Below are positions 54,960-64,000 of a stretch of 64,000 nucleotides of DNA, piece after piece; position 1 is the first letter of the stretch; each line of letters starts with the position of its first letter. Under the pieces are notes generated by a model that made no database searches, had not been told where the DNA came from, and saw nothing but the letters and a program-made list of their open reading frames with translations. The position numbers were made by a program, and so were the translations under genes. The stretch spans positions 124,001 through 188,000 of the forward strand of contig JAJCXM010000019.1 of the NCBI GenBank assembly GCA_029263455.1, read 5' to 3'. Source of the DNA: Holophagae bacterium. GTDB taxonomy: Bacteria; Acidobacteriota; Holophagae; Acanthopleuribacterales; Acanthopleuribacteraceae.

Positions 54960-56666
54960 TCAATAGCCTACGACCTGACCATCTTTACGAGACTCTGATG
55001 CGCCAATATACACACCCGTTGTAGGATTGCGCAAGATGGCCTGATATCCGCCAAAACCGCCAAATCCAGACCTAATGTCATGTCCCTTGAGCTGGAGAGC
55101 GCGGATGACGTCCAGTGGAAATCCCGTTTCCATTTCTAAAAAGCCGCCATTTTTTATCTTTGATCCTGTCGGTTCAGACGAGCCCATATGTTGCCACCGC
55201 GATGCATCGCCGGCCTCTTGCAGGTTCATGTCGAAGTCCAATAGATTGGTGACAATCTGCACGTGCCCTTGCGGCTGCATGGCGCCGCCCATGACGCCAA
55301 ACGCCAGTACGGGCTGCCCGTTCTTGGTCATAAACGCCGGAATAATGGTGTGAAATGGTCTCTTACCAGGAGCATATACATTCGGGTGACCGGGTTCCAT
55401 TGTGAATAGTTCGCCACGATCCTGGAATACGAATCCTAGACCCGGAACGACCACGCCGGACCCCATGCCCCGATAATTGGACTGAATAAGCGAAACCATG
55501 TTTCCGTGGCGGTCGGCGGTGGTGAGATATATGGTATCCCCTTCGTCAAGTTGGCGTGGGTTTCCGTGTTTTGGTTGCCTGTTTGCTCGCAGGGAGTCGA
55601 TCTGTTTGAGGCGACGCTTTGCGTAAGTAGTCGAAATTAGTTCTTCGATTGGAAGTTGATTGAAATCAGGATCCGCGTAGAACCTGGCTCGATCCTCAAA
55701 CGCGAGTTTCTTGGCTTCGATCATTAGGTGCAGTGTTTCCGGGTTCAATCGCCCTAACGCGCGCAAATCAACCTGTTCCAGCATTGCCAACATTTGTAGG
55801 GCCGCGATCCCCTGTCCATTTGGAGGTAGCTCCCAAACTTCATGCCCTCGGTATGAGACCGACATCGGCTGAACCCAAGTCGACGTATGTTGACTCAGAT
55901 CCTGATAGCTCAAAAACCCACCAATCGATTTCATAAATGCATCTATTTTTTTGGCGATTTCTCCGCGATAGAAGACATCGCGGCCTTCATCGGCGAGGCG
56001 CTGATAGGTTGAGCCGAGGTCCGGATTTCGGAAAATTTCGCCCTTTCGTGGTGCGCGCCCGGTTGGTGCGAAAGTGGCGGCAAAAGCACCAGGCTGTTTA
56101 CTCAACCTCGGTGTACTTCTGTCCCAATAATAGGCAATCAACTCCGTCAGTGGAAAACCCTCGTTGCAGTACTCAATCGCAGGAGCTAATACTTCTTTCA
56201 TTGGTAAACTGCCAAAGCGTTCATGTAACTCGAACCAGCCATCAACCGCACCGGGAACAGAGATAGGTAAGACTCCAAGCGGAGGAATGCTATCGGTTTT
56301 CAGTGACTCGAGTTCATTCTTTAATCGTTCAAAACTCAAAGACAAAGGCGATCGTCCGCTGGCATTTAGTCCGTATAGTTTCTTGCTCTTGGCATCCCAA
56401 ACAATAGCGAATAAGTCACCACCAATGCCACAGCCAACTGGCTCCATTAGGCCCAAGGTTGCATTTGCCGCAATCGCTGCATCAACAGCGGAACCGCCGC
56501 GCTTCAAAATATCCAGGCCAACTTGTGATGCCAACGGGTGACTAGTTGCGACCATGCCATGGGTAGCGATCACTTCGGATCGGGTGGCAAAGGGTTGGCC
56601 TGTAACCCGATCAATTTGACCAAAAACGGCAATGCCGATCCAAAAACTCAATACGACTAATTTCAC
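54960..56666 (-). CDS. ggt: Gamma-glutamyltransferase, exported
   Basis: GTG 56666, with a G-rich GGGGG site seven bases upstream, opens a signal peptide (KLVVLSFWIGIAVFG); the ATG at 56726 adds 20 residues that do not look like a signal. The enzyme has the N-terminal 'ATSHPLASQVGLDILKRGGSAVDAAIAA' and 'CGIGGDLFAIV' blocks, the autoprocessing nucleophile Thr in the 'GDTIYLTTADRHGNMVSLIQS' region, and 'FGVMGGAMQPQGH'. It is made as a proenzyme that self-cleaves before that Thr. It hydrolyses or transfers gamma-glutamyl groups, for example of glutathione, in the periplasm. The AmpG-like transporter gene ends 52 bases upstream on the same strand. Confidence 0.92.
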   Translation of the reverse strand: MKLVVLSFWIGIAVFGQIDRVTGQPFATRSEVIATHGMVATSHPLASQVGLDILKRGGSAVDAAIAANATLGLMEPVGCGIGGDLFAIVWDAKSKKLYGLNASGRSPLSLSFERLKNELESLKTDSIPPLGVLPISVPGAVDGWFELHERFGSLPMKEVLAPAIEYCNEGFPLTELIAYYWDRSTPRLSKQPGAFAATFAPTGRAPRKGEIFRNPDLGSTYQRLADEGRDVFYRGEIAKKIDAFMKSIGGFLSYQDLSQHTSTWVQPMSVSYRGHEVWELPPNGQGIAALQMLAMLEQVDLRALGRLNPETLHLMIEAKKLAFEDRARFYADPDFNQLPIEELISTTYAKRRLKQIDSLRANRQPKHGNPRQLDEGDTIYLTTADRHGNMVSLIQSNYRGMGSGVVVPGLGFVFQDRGELFTMEPGHPNVYAPGKRPFHTIIPAFMTKNGQPVLAFGVMGGAMQPQGHVQIVTNLLDFDMNLQEAGDASRWQHMGSSEPTGSKIKNGGFLEMETGFPLDVIRALQLKGHDIRSGFGGFGGYQAILRNPTTGVYIGASESRKDGQVVGY

Positions 56667-56718
56667 TTTGGGACCCCCAACGTTTGCGTGCTTCAGTCTA
56701 ACAAAACCGCTTCCAAGC

Positions 56719-57918
56719 TCAAGCAACCTTTAACTCAGCCTGAGGATTCAGCCGCTGATTAAGCCGCGGGTAGGCTTTTGCGAACCAAAATGCACCCAGG
56801 AGACTCAACAGACCCGCCACTAAAAAGTTAGCCGAATATCCGTGGATTTCAGCCACCAGACCGGCCACGATCCCAGACATGAGCGTGGCGATGACGACGA
56901 AACTAGCTTGAATTGAATAGTCTGTGGCTGCTGATTCAGATTCGCACATGTCCATCATGACCGTAAACAGCGCCGCAGTGGCCATGCCACCAGTAAAATG
57001 CTCAAACGCGCATAGCCATGGGATCCAAATACCTGAGAGTCCGTTGTCCAGCCCGATGTACATCAACACGGCGATAGCCTGAACCACGCCCATTAACACC
57101 ACAGCCCAATACCTGCCAAGCCGATTAACCAACGCACCACCCACCAGAGCTCCGATCAATCCCGAAACAAAACCCAGCGTCCCTAATATTTGCCCAACTT
57201 CTACCAGCCCCAATCCCATGTCATAAAAGAACGGACGAAGCATTTCGCTGGCCATGGCATCCCCGAATTTAAAAAAACCAATAACGGCTAACCATTTCAA
57301 CATGCCGACTCGGCTTATTCGCTGCCGGAGACTTGGCGATGCTTGTCGCGTGTGCTTAGGCAAAACGAGCTCTCTCGTCATGATGAGAGGTAGTGTTGAG
57401 ACGGCCAGCATCGCCGCCAGGCAAAAGAACATGCCCCGCCATCCTAAGAATCCAAAACCCATCAAGATGAAGCCGCCACCCATAATCATGCCAACCCGAT
57501 AGCCGGCCACTTGAAAACCATTGCCCCAACCACGCTCGCGGCTGGTTAACAATGTAACCGCCATGCCATCACTAGCAATATCTTGCGTCGCGGCAATGAC
57601 GTTGGTGGCAAAAAAGGCCCATGCCAGCAACACATAGTCATCAGATGAACCCCAAATAGCCAGAGCCGCGAACAAAAAACAACTAGCGCTCTGTAACCCA
57701 ACGATCCAATGTTTGCGACGACCCACACGATCGATAAATGGTGCCCACAAAAATTTGAGCGCCCAAGGCAAGGCGAAAAGTGAGAAGAGACCTATTTTCG
57801 GTAGACTGGCACCTTGCTCTCGCATAATGACAGGCAGCGCTTGTTTAAAGAAGCCATACGGCAAGCCTTGAGCCACATATAGACTAATAAGCAGAACGAA
57901 TTTATGTGATGTTTTCAA
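56719..57918 (-). CDS. MFS transporter of the AmpG/PAT type
   Basis: Twelve hydrophobic helices in 399 residues. The first repeat holds 'YVAQGLPYGFF', 'LFALPWALKFLWAPFIDRVGRRKHWI' and 'ATQDIASDGMAV', which are the markers of AmpG and peptide-acetyl-CoA transporters (PAT family). AmpG imports anhydromuropeptides, but relatives carry acetyl-CoA or siderophore-like solutes, so the substrate is open. Placement before gamma-glutamyltransferase would suit import of a cleaved glutamyl product or muropeptide. It starts at TTG 57918 with GGAG close by. The 5' end faces the divergent DUF1579-like gene. Confidence 0.88.
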   Translation of the reverse strand: MKTSHKFVLLISLYVAQGLPYGFFKQALPVIMREQGASLPKIGLFSLFALPWALKFLWAPFIDRVGRRKHWIVGLQSASCFLFAALAIWGSSDDYVLLAWAFFATNVIAATQDIASDGMAVTLLTSRERGWGNGFQVAGYRVGMIMGGGFILMGFGFLGWRGMFFCLAAMLAVSTLPLIMTRELVLPKHTRQASPSLRQRISRVGMLKWLAVIGFFKFGDAMASEMLRPFFYDMGLGLVEVGQILGTLGFVSGLIGALVGGALVNRLGRYWAVVLMGVVQAIAVLMYIGLDNGLSGIWIPWLCAFEHFTGGMATAALFTVMMDMCESESAATDYSIQASFVVIATLMSGIVAGLVAEIHGYSANFLVAGLLSLLGAFWFAKAYPRLNQRLNPQAELKVA

Positions 57919-58025
57919 TTACTCCGCCCAAAGCCAATGACGAGACTTTATCAAGGCAACGAACACAAAGCCACACCCTCCTGAGCTATGATGCTGCTAG
58001 AATGCGCCTGACTGGGAGGCTCCAC

Positions 58026-58505
58026 ATGGAACAGCATCAACCTCGTTCAGAGCACGTTTGGTTACAAAAAGCAGCAGGAGACTGGTATGTCGCCTGTGCC
58101 TATTTCACGGCCGCAAATCAGCCGCCAGTTAAGGTGCAAGGTTCAGAGTGTGTCACCTCGCTTGGCCAATTCTGGACAGTGACCACCTTTGAAGCGGATA
58201 TGATGGGTTTGCTCATTCAGGGACATGCAACGTTAGGATTTGACGTGATCAACCAGTGTTTCATTTCTACCTGGGTCGATTCGTCCACACCCCACCTTTA
58301 CAGATTCAAAGGTCAGTTGGACACCGCCACACAGACGTTGACCATGAGTGGCGAGAACATGGATCCGTTAACAGGCAAATTGGCAAACTACCGCAGTGTG
58401 GAAACCCGCAACTCTGATGACCATCGCGATTTTGCGCTCTACGTAAAGACCGAAAATCGAGCCGAAACGCCGGTCTTACGTTATAGCTACACACGAAAAC
58501 GTTAA
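58026..58505 (+). CDS. DUF1579-like protein
   Basis: ATG 58026 has GGGAGG six bases upstream and gives 159 residues; the open frame back to 57906 would overlap the divergent transporter gene and has no ribosome site. The sequence has the DUF1579 layout: 'GDWYVACAYF', 'FEADMMGLLIQGHATLGFD', 'ISTWVDSSTP' and 'MSGENMDPLTGK', consistent with a lipocalin-like beta barrel for a small hydrophobic ligand. The reaction or ligand is unknown. No signal peptide is present. The TauE/SafE gene starts 11 bases later on the same strand. Confidence 0.8.
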   Translation: MEQHQPRSEHVWLQKAAGDWYVACAYFTAANQPPVKVQGSECVTSLGQFWTVTTFEADMMGLLIQGHATLGFDVINQCFISTWVDSSTPHLYRFKGQLDTATQTLTMSGENMDPLTGKLANYRSVETRNSDDHRDFALYVKTENRAETPVLRYSYTRKR

Positions 58506-58516
58506 AGGCTTAAACA

Positions 58517-59260
58517 TTGCTCTGGATTGGAATCGCGTGTTCCGTTTTTATTGGCGTGTTTTTGGGATTGCTCGGCGGTGGCGGCTCGATCCTAACCGTC
58601 CCGATTCTGCTCTATATTATTAAAGTTGACGCCCACCAAGCTATCGCAACGAGCTTATTCGTGGTGGGCACCACAAGTTTCATTGGCGCTGTGCAACACG
58701 CCAGGTTAGGCCAGATCGATTGGCGCATTGGGAGCACGTTCGGATTGGCGAGTATGGTTGGCGCCTTTTTTGGTGGCATGTTAGGCAGTCGTCTGCCTGG
58801 CACATTCCTGCTCGTCTTTTTCGCGGTCATGATGTTACTGACTGCCGCAGCCATGATGCGCAAAAAAGAAGTAGAGACACAAAAAATAGGACCTAAAAGG
58901 CCGTTTGCATGGGTTTTATTAGACGGTGTTCTGGTCGGCGCATTTACGGGAATGGTGGGCGCGGGCGGTGGCTTTTTGGTGGTTCCGGCCCTGGCTATCC
59001 TAGCCGGATTACCAATCAGGAAGGCCATAGGTACGTCGTTGTTCGTGATTGGTCTCAAATCTTTTGCCGGCTTTGCGGGATACATGTCGAGTGTCGAAAT
59101 GCCTTGGAAAATCGTCCTTTATGTGACAGCCGCAGCCATTTTTGGGACCTTCTTTGGTACGCGTTTATCCGGCCGCTGGTCACCCCAAAAACTGCGACGC
59201 ATTTTTGCCATTTTCGTGGTAGTTATGGCCTGTTACGTGTTGATCAAGGAATTATTGTAA
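58517..59260 (+). CDS. TauE/SafE-family anion exporter
   Basis: The 247-residue membrane protein has eight hydrophobic helices in two inverted halves. Each half opens with the family's Gly-rich motif: 'GVFLGLLGGGGSILTVPIL' near residue 12 and 'GAFTGMVGAGGGFLVVPAL' near 140. Family members move sulfite, sulfoacetate or related organosulfur anions. It begins at TTG 58517. It follows the DUF1579-like gene by 11 bases, so they are probably one unit. The gap to 59338 contains only a weak nested inverted repeat (59267-59310). Confidence 0.92.
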   Translation: MLWIGIACSVFIGVFLGLLGGGGSILTVPILLYIIKVDAHQAIATSLFVVGTTSFIGAVQHARLGQIDWRIGSTFGLASMVGAFFGGMLGSRLPGTFLLVFFAVMMLLTAAAMMRKKEVETQKIGPKRPFAWVLLDGVLVGAFTGMVGAGGGFLVVPALAILAGLPIRKAIGTSLFVIGLKSFAGFAGYMSSVEMPWKIVLYVTAAAIFGTFFGTRLSGRWSPQKLRRIFAIFVVVMACYVLIKELL

Positions 59261-59338
59261 AGCGGTGCCTAAAACCGATACTTTTGCTCGCATGAGCGAC
59301 CGTGTTAGGCTTGGCCGTCAGGGCAAGGGGTTAATGGG

Positions 59339-60502
59339 GTGTCAGATCAAGTTTCCGCACATTATGTGCGCTTTTTTTATGTCTGTTTTGCGTCATTTTC
59401 GCTCGGCATTGCCATCCAACAAATTATGTTGTGCCTCCTGATCTTACTTGGATTAGGTCTCTCCATAATCAGCTCTAACAAATTTGGCAGTTCATACAAC
59501 GGCATTCAAAGTGCCGGCCTCTTTATGGGCGTCATGTTAGCCATGATCCTGGCTCATCAATGGCTGTCTGATTTTGAACAGCCAGCTAGTATTCACTGGG
59601 CATTTGTCGTTCTTTGGGCGGTGAACATCGCTCTTATTAGGCAGGTGAATTGGGTCACTCTGCACCGTATTCTGATCCTGATTTCGATACCCGGGTTGCT
59701 ATACAGCTTTCATCTCTTGATGGAGCCAGCCGAGTTCATGTGGGCTCTCAAGATCGAGTCTTTCAGTATGTACCCCAGAGCATATGGCTTAGTATCCAAT
59801 CCGATCACCAATGCCGAAGGACTCGTGGTCATAGCCGGTTGGACACTGGCTCGGTTAGGCAATGGTGTACGCGGTAAAGAGCGCAAATGGCTCATTGTCC
59901 ACATCGTCGTCAGTGCGCTGATCATTACCCTTTCGCGAGTGCGAGCAGGCGTGATCGGATTTGCCTTGATTTTGGTTGTGCATGCCATTTTGCACCCCAA
60001 GTATAGGAAGAACATGATGTGGGGCTTGGCCGCATTGCTGCTAGCATTTCTTATCACCATCCCTATTTTCGGCTTTAATCTGGCCTCCATCGAAGAACGC
60101 GTTCAGTTAACAAAACACAGTCTATATATCCTAAAATCTCATTTTTGGTTAGGAATCGGGGCCGATCAATTTGATTTATTCACTTCACCATTCACGACCA
60201 CCCCAGCCCATCCCCATAACACCTTATTGGCTGTGATCACCGAGTTAGGCATCTTTGGTCTATTGGCCTTCTTATGGTTGATGTTCCATATCGCGCGTCG
60301 ACTGCTATCACTCTCGACCACTTACCGATTGAGCAAGGACTCCCTATCTTGGGTCACAACGGCCTTGGCTTATTCTTTTTGTAGCTTCATTGTTTTTGGT
60401 CTATTTGATTTCAACTTTGGTGATTCGGAACTACTCATATTTCACGGTTACCATTGGGCACTAGCCTTCCGGATCCCTTTAAAGCACGAGGCATTAGAGT
60501 AA
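59339..60502 (+). CDS. O-antigen ligase/polymerase-like membrane protein
   Basis: About ten hydrophobic helices in 387 residues. The Wzy_C/WaaL signature lies in the second half: 'LSRVRAGVIGFALIL' (Arg-rich loop), 'HFWLGIGADQFDLF', and 'PAHPHNTLLAVITELGIFGLLAFL' with the H-x-x-H/HN element of O-antigen ligases. It would join or polymerise undecaprenyl-linked glycans at the periplasmic face; no glycosyltransferase cluster is adjacent, so the glycan is unknown. GTG 59339 has AAGGGG ten bases upstream. The PAP2 gene begins directly after its stop codon with no gap. Confidence 0.85.
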   Translation: MSDQVSAHYVRFFYVCFASFSLGIAIQQIMLCLLILLGLGLSIISSNKFGSSYNGIQSAGLFMGVMLAMILAHQWLSDFEQPASIHWAFVVLWAVNIALIRQVNWVTLHRILILISIPGLLYSFHLLMEPAEFMWALKIESFSMYPRAYGLVSNPITNAEGLVVIAGWTLARLGNGVRGKERKWLIVHIVVSALIITLSRVRAGVIGFALILVVHAILHPKYRKNMMWGLAALLLAFLITIPIFGFNLASIEERVQLTKHSLYILKSHFWLGIGADQFDLFTSPFTTTPAHPHNTLLAVITELGIFGLLAFLWLMFHIARRLLSLSTTYRLSKDSLSWVTTALAYSFCSFIVFGLFDFNFGDSELLIFHGYHWALAFRIPLKHEALE

Positions 60503-61639
60503 ATGGGTGGTCATCAGTCCGCGAACGGCGATATAAGCGTCACAACCCAGAAAATGCCATCGCTTTTGCGAGACATGGGTCTCTATTTCCTGTTCTTGAT
60601 CTTACCGTTGGCCTTGTACGCTTGGCTGGCCCAACGAGCTCTAAACGCCCACAAGATCTCCATTCAATTGCAGAAACTGGACTGGTTGCAAAGTGCTGGA
60701 ACCATCATTACGATTGTCGGTTTAGGGATGGGCTATTGCGGCGTCCGAGCCTTAATCGACCGCACCAAGAATCGTAAGAAGCGTATCGATCAACTATGGG
60801 TCAAACGCTTAAGACATCTATTTACACCAGCCACCCTCCTGCGACTGGCCGTCCTATTGGTTTGTGACACGTTTTTGGTGGTCGTTTATCTCACCTTAAA
60901 GCAATTCACGCCCATCCTTAACCCTGGGCTGTGCGATCAAGAGCTCATCGTCCTGGATCAACTCATCCATTTCGGCTACAACCCTTATCCAGATTGGGTC
61001 GCGTTATGGCCAGGACGGAGTATGACCCATGGAATTCAGATTCTGTATACGGCATGGTTTGGTTTAAAGATACCTATCTTCGCCTATTTCATGTTCCGTA
61101 GTACGCCACGATCGATCCAGTTCTTTTCTAGTTACTTCTTGCTGTTCATTATCGCTGGCAGCATTGCGATTGCCTTACCGAGCCTGGGTCCCTACTGCGT
61201 GATTCGGCACCAGACCATTGATGCCGAGCGCGCTGGAACACCATCTGATTTGGCCTTTAAGTATGCGTCAAGGTGGTACGACCGAGTTCTTCAAGACCAC
61301 ACCGCCTATCAACGCAACTCCATTGGTGGACTAGCTGCATTCCCCAGCCTGCATGTGGGCATGGTGGCTCTGGCCGCTCTGTTCTTCTGCAAAACCAGAC
61401 GGATACGTTGGCTATTCCTGATCTATTGGTTCATCATCCAGTTTGGTTCCGTTTATCTGGGATGGCACTATGCGATTGATGGCTATTTTTCGACCTTACT
61501 GGTCGTTGTCATTGTATGGGCAACAGGCCAATGCGTTCATAGTTTGACAGGCGAACCCGTGCTAAACCCGCTATCCTTTTTGAGGTCAAAAAGCACGCTT
61601 AATAGCTCCCAAAAGTCCTCGAGCCAACTGCCTCCCTAA
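60503..61639 (+). CDS. PAP2-superfamily membrane phosphatase/phosphotransferase (Aur1/Ipt-like)
   Basis: The 378-residue multi-helix protein carries the PAP2_3 pattern: '[18 protein letters not shown]' (motif with catalytic-type SLH) and '[16 protein letters not shown]' (second His and Asp). The first PAP2 motif is not evident, as is common in the Aur1/inositolphosphotransferase branch. It could act on polyprenyl phosphate, phosphatidate or a sphingolipid/inositol lipid. It abuts the O-antigen ligase gene with zero spacing, so a lipid-carrier recycling role is attractive but unproven. Its end overlaps the convergent HerA-like gene by 54 bases. Confidence 0.85.
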   Translation: MGGHQSANGDISVTTQKMPSLLRDMGLYFLFLILPLALYAWLAQRALNAHKISIQLQKLDWLQSAGTIITIVGLGMGYCGVRALIDRTKNRKKRIDQLWVKRLRHLFTPATLLRLAVLLVCDTFLVVVYLTLKQFTPILNPGLCDQELIVLDQLIHFGYNPYPDWVALWPGRSMTHGIQILYTAWFGLKIPIFAYFMFRSTPRSIQFFSSYFLLFIIAGSIAIALPSLGPYCVIRHQTIDAERAGTPSDLAFKYASRWYDRVLQDHTAYQRNSIGGLAAFPSLHVGMVALAALFFCKTRRIRWLFLIYWFIIQFGSVYLGWHYAIDGYFSTLLVVVIVWATGQCVHSLTGEPVLNPLSFLRSKSTLNSSQKSSSQLPP

Positions 61640-63082
61640 ACTTGTCCCTAAAGTTCGAGCTGCGCTCTTAACGAAGGCTTCACCACTTGACTGACGCCGT
61701 GACCTGGAAGAAGTCTTTCGCGAACGTGACGTCGTACGTTGTTCTTGCTGCTGCCGACGAGCTTCACGTTTGGCTTCTCGTTCTGCGAGCCGTTCTGCTT
61801 GATCACGTCTACGTTTCAGCATCTCGAAAGCTGATGTACGGTCTACGCCTCGATCGTATTTTCTGCCCATCTGTGAAGCGTCCATGACGGCTTGTCTTTC
61901 TTGGTCAGTGGCTGGCCCGATGCGGGAAGCCGGAGGCCTAACCAACACGCGTTCGACGATCGTAGGGACTCCTTTTTCATCCAACACTGAAACCAAGGCT
62001 TCACCGACGCCGAGTTCCGAAATGATCTGTTCCGTATCAAGATCGGGGTTCTGTCTGAATGTTTGTGCCGCTGCTTTGACGGCTTTTCTATCTCTCGGCG
62101 TGTAGGCACGCAAAGCGTGCGTCACCCGATGACCCAATTGCCCCAAAACGGCATCAGGAACATCACCTGGGTTCTGAGTAACAAAATAGACACCCACGGC
62201 TTTCGATCGGATAAGGCGCACGACTTGTTCGATTTGGTCAATAAGCGAATCAGGCGCGTCCTTGAACAATAGATGTGCCTCATCGAAGAAAAAGACAAGT
62301 TTTGGACGATCCAAATCGCCAGCTTCTGGCAAGTCCTCAAACAGTTCCGCCAATAACCATAACAAAAATGTGGCATATAATTTTGGCCGCATCATCAGCT
62401 CTTGCGAAGCCAATACGTTGATCAAGCCGCGACCATCGGTGTCCTTGCGCATGAGGTCCGAAAGCTCTAAGGCCGGCTCACCAAAAAAGAGATCCGCGCC
62501 TTGTTCTTCCAGAACCAATAAACGTCTAGCCATCGCACCCACAGAGGCCTTACTAACATTGCCATAGGTCGCCGTTAACTCATTTGATTTTTCGGCTACA
62601 AGCTGCAACATGGCACGTAAATCTTTTAAGTCGAGTAAGGCTAGACCCTCGTCGTCGGCCAAACGAAAAGCAATATTGAGCACCCCTTCTTGGGTTTCGT
62701 TGAGATCCATTAAACGGGCAAGCAAAATAGGTCCCATCTCGCTTATGGTTGTACGCACGGGATGCCCTAATTTGCCCAATAGGTCCCAAAAGACAAGTGG
62801 GAAGGCTTTTGGCGCATAATCATCAATCCCTATGACATCAAGCCGTTTCTGAACGTGCTTGTTCATTTCAATCGCCTGGCACATACCGGACAAATCGCCT
62901 TTAACGTCGGCAAAAAAAACAGGGACTCCGGCTTCGGAAAAGCCTTCGGCTAAGATCTGGAGCGTTACGGTCTTACCCGTACCCGTTGCGCCCGTAATCA
63001 ATCCATGGCGATTCGCCTGTTTCGTTAGAATATGTACTTTTTTCCCAGCACCACCCACCAATACGTGACCAGATTCCGACAT
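61586..63082 (-). CDS. HerA/YjgR-type ATPase (DUF853)
   Basis: The 498-residue protein has a Walker [13 protein letters not shown] (about 30-41), '[12 protein letters not shown]', a Walker B with '[13 protein letters not shown]', and the sensor region '[39 protein letters not shown]', which are hallmarks of the YjgR/DUF853 group. The last ~100 residues are Arg/Glu/Gln-rich coil followed by a hydrophobic-basic tail. The family resembles DNA-translocating HerA/FtsK ATPases, but the biological job is not established. It starts at ATG 63082 and converges on the PAP2 gene. Confidence 0.92.
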   Translation of the reverse strand: MSESGHVLVGGAGKKVHILTKQANRHGLITGATGTGKTVTLQILAEGFSEAGVPVFFADVKGDLSGMCQAIEMNKHVQKRLDVIGIDDYAPKAFPLVFWDLLGKLGHPVRTTISEMGPILLARLMDLNETQEGVLNIAFRLADDEGLALLDLKDLRAMLQLVAEKSNELTATYGNVSKASVGAMARRLLVLEEQGADLFFGEPALELSDLMRKDTDGRGLINVLASQELMMRPKLYATFLLWLLAELFEDLPEAGDLDRPKLVFFFDEAHLLFKDAPDSLIDQIEQVVRLIRSKAVGVYFVTQNPGDVPDAVLGQLGHRVTHALRAYTPRDRKAVKAAAQTFRQNPDLDTEQIISELGVGEALVSVLDEKGVPTIVERVLVRPPASRIGPATDQERQAVMDASQMGRKYDRGVDRTSAFEMLKRRRDQAERLAEREAKREARRQQQEQRTTSRSRKTSSRSRRQSSGEAFVKSAARTLGTSLGRQLARGLLGAIKRAF

Positions 63083-63219
63083 GCCACAACCTCATTCATG
63101 ATTTGGGACCCATCATAGCGGCTTTCATGGACTGTCGTCACAGACTATCGGATATCCAGAAATGAATTGAGCGCTCATGTCAAATGACCGGCACTTGTTA
63201 CATGCTATGATCGCTGCCG

Positions 63220-64000
63220 ATGAATTGCCCGCAATGCGATACCTACAACCAATCGACGGCCGTTCAATGTGACTGCGGTTACTTGTTCGCCGCGGCTGAG
63301 CGAGTTCGCAAGCGCAAAGATCCATCCACCAAGGTGGGTCCACTAAATCGAATCCTAATTGTCATTTTGGTTGTGTCATTATGCGTTTTTAGCATCACTT
63401 TCTTTTACACGCCCAACCTGCCCGACAAGAGCGAAATCCTACCGCAGCTCTACCACGCCCCAATACAAGATGATGCAGCTGTTCCCGACCCATTTATGGT
63501 TGAAAAGAAGGGTATGTTTTACCGGATCGCACCCAAATTTGAATACCAACTCAATGGCTTGGTGGTGAGCACCCACGACGCCGACTCCTTGTCAGACGTT
63601 TTACATGAACAATGGAAAGACTACTTAAACATCATGGATATTTGCGTCATTTGGGGCGCAAACATCGACAATGAGGTCTATCACCGCATTGAATTCTCAA
63701 GCGGAAACTTTACTTGTTTTTGTCGCTGGTTCGATGCGCAGACTGGCAAGATGTTCCATGGCGATGCACTTTCCAACAATCACTTGTTGACCGACGACAA
63801 ACGGATCGCCAAGAAGATACTCAAGGTCAAACCAGGCGACCAAATATCGTTCAAAGGGTTCTTGGCCGCATACGAGAACCAGGGCTATGGGTTCAGTCGC
63901 GGCACGAGTACATCGCGCACAGATACGGGTAACCGGGCCTGCGAAACGGTCTACGTCACCGATTTTGAGATACTCAAGAAGGGCCAGGTTTTGCTTCCAA
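63220..64000 (+). CDS. Zinc-ribbon membrane protein of unknown function, 3' end cut by window
   Basis: The frame starts at ATG 63220 (NCPQCDTYNQ) and stays open to the window end, 260 codons without stop. Two Cys pairs (CPQC and CDCGY, residues 3-20) form a zinc-ribbon knuckle, followed by a basic stretch, one transmembrane helix (~49-68), and a C-terminal domain with 'YLNIMDICVIWGAN', 'FSSGNFTCFCRWF' and 'IAKKILKVKPGDQISFKGFLAAYEN'. This recurring family of membrane proteins has no function known to me. A weak ribosome site is seen. The start lies 137 bases from the divergent HerA-like gene, in a gap where nothing else is evident. Confidence 0.85.
   Translation, partial: MNCPQCDTYNQSTAVQCDCGYLFAAAERVRKRKDPSTKVGPLNRILIVILVVSLCVFSITFFYTPNLPDKSEILPQLYHAPIQDDAAVPDPFMVEKKGMFYRIAPKFEYQLNGLVVSTHDADSLSDVLHEQWKDYLNIMDICVIWGANIDNEVYHRIEFSSGNFTCFCRWFDAQTGKMFHGDALSNNHLLTDDKRIAKKILKVKPGDQISFKGFLAAYENQGYGFSRGTSTSRTDTGNRACETVYVTDFEILKKGQVLLP

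Noticed and set aside
57906-58025. The 40-residue extension of the DUF1579-like protein
   Set aside because: It would overlap the start of the divergent transporter gene, and a strong GGGAGG sits before ATG 58026.
58612-59085. A 157-codon minus-strand frame opposite the TauE/SafE gene
   Set aside because: The Gly-rich membrane helices of the plus-strand gene are clear; the antisense frame is a by-product of their codon pattern.
59267-59310. Nested inverted repeat after the TauE/SafE gene as a terminator
   Set aside because: The outer stem is 6 bases and the inner stem 4, with no T-run; too weak to list as a feature.

Overview
The window (64 kb, roughly even base composition, almost fully coding, no gene-free stretch over 300 bases) looks like chromosomal DNA of a diderm bacterium. 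The diderm call rests on a periplasmic alpha-2-macroglobulin with a class A PBP1C, an AmpG-like transporter, an O-antigen-ligase-type polymerase and many exported proteins. The Hanks-type kinase with a TPR tail, a tricorn protease, dockerin-like modules on exported enzymes, IPTL-type sorting signals and a very large repeat adhesin recall Acidobacteriota (Holophagae/Acanthopleuribacter-like) or other complex non-proteobacterial lineages. No rRNA or marker gene is present, so this placement is tentative. I saw no tRNA, rRNA, CRISPR array, insertion sequence or integrase.

Layout. 1-8.3 kb: the end of an IPTL-sorted surface protein, a ThrE-type exporter, a GFA-family protein, a kinase-TPR/cupin coupled pair, a secreted heme-motif/dockerin protein and an L-2-hydroxyglutarate oxidase-like enzyme. 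8.3-22.6 kb: a secretome and metabolism block with tricorn protease, M36 fungalysin with Ig and dockerin-like ends, a membrane-anchored unknown, a predicted HELFH metallopeptidase, an FAD dehydrogenase/TPP enzyme pair and endonuclease I with lamin-tail-like repeats. 22.6-35.6 kb: a three-gene operon (minus strand) of a 1634-residue secreted protein of unknown function, alpha-2-macroglobulin and PbpC. 35.8-46.3 kb: a cassette with a DUF6916-like protein, a Tat-signal protein, a GNAT acetyltransferase, three tandem tail-collar proteins and a ~2385-residue cadherin/VCBS plus beta-helix giant with an internal IPTL-like segment. 46.4-54.5 kb: MscS channel, a propeller-type sensor that has a DHp and a receiver but no visible ATPase domain, a REC-PAS-GGDEF-EAL phosphodiesterase, and a kinase/J-domain pair. 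54.5-64 kb: a small membrane protein, gamma-glutamyltransferase with an AmpG-like MFS protein, a DUF1579-like protein, TauE/SafE, O-antigen ligase-like and PAP2 proteins, a HerA/YjgR-type ATPase, and a zinc-ribbon membrane protein cut by the window end.

The two best candidates for undescribed biology are the collar/giant-adhesin cassette, which has no phage genes around it and so looks like a domesticated fibre or surface structure, and the 1634-residue partner locked by overlapping start/stop codons to the alpha-2-macroglobulin/PBP1C defence-and-repair pair. Functional statements come from motif recognition by eye; no database search was run.
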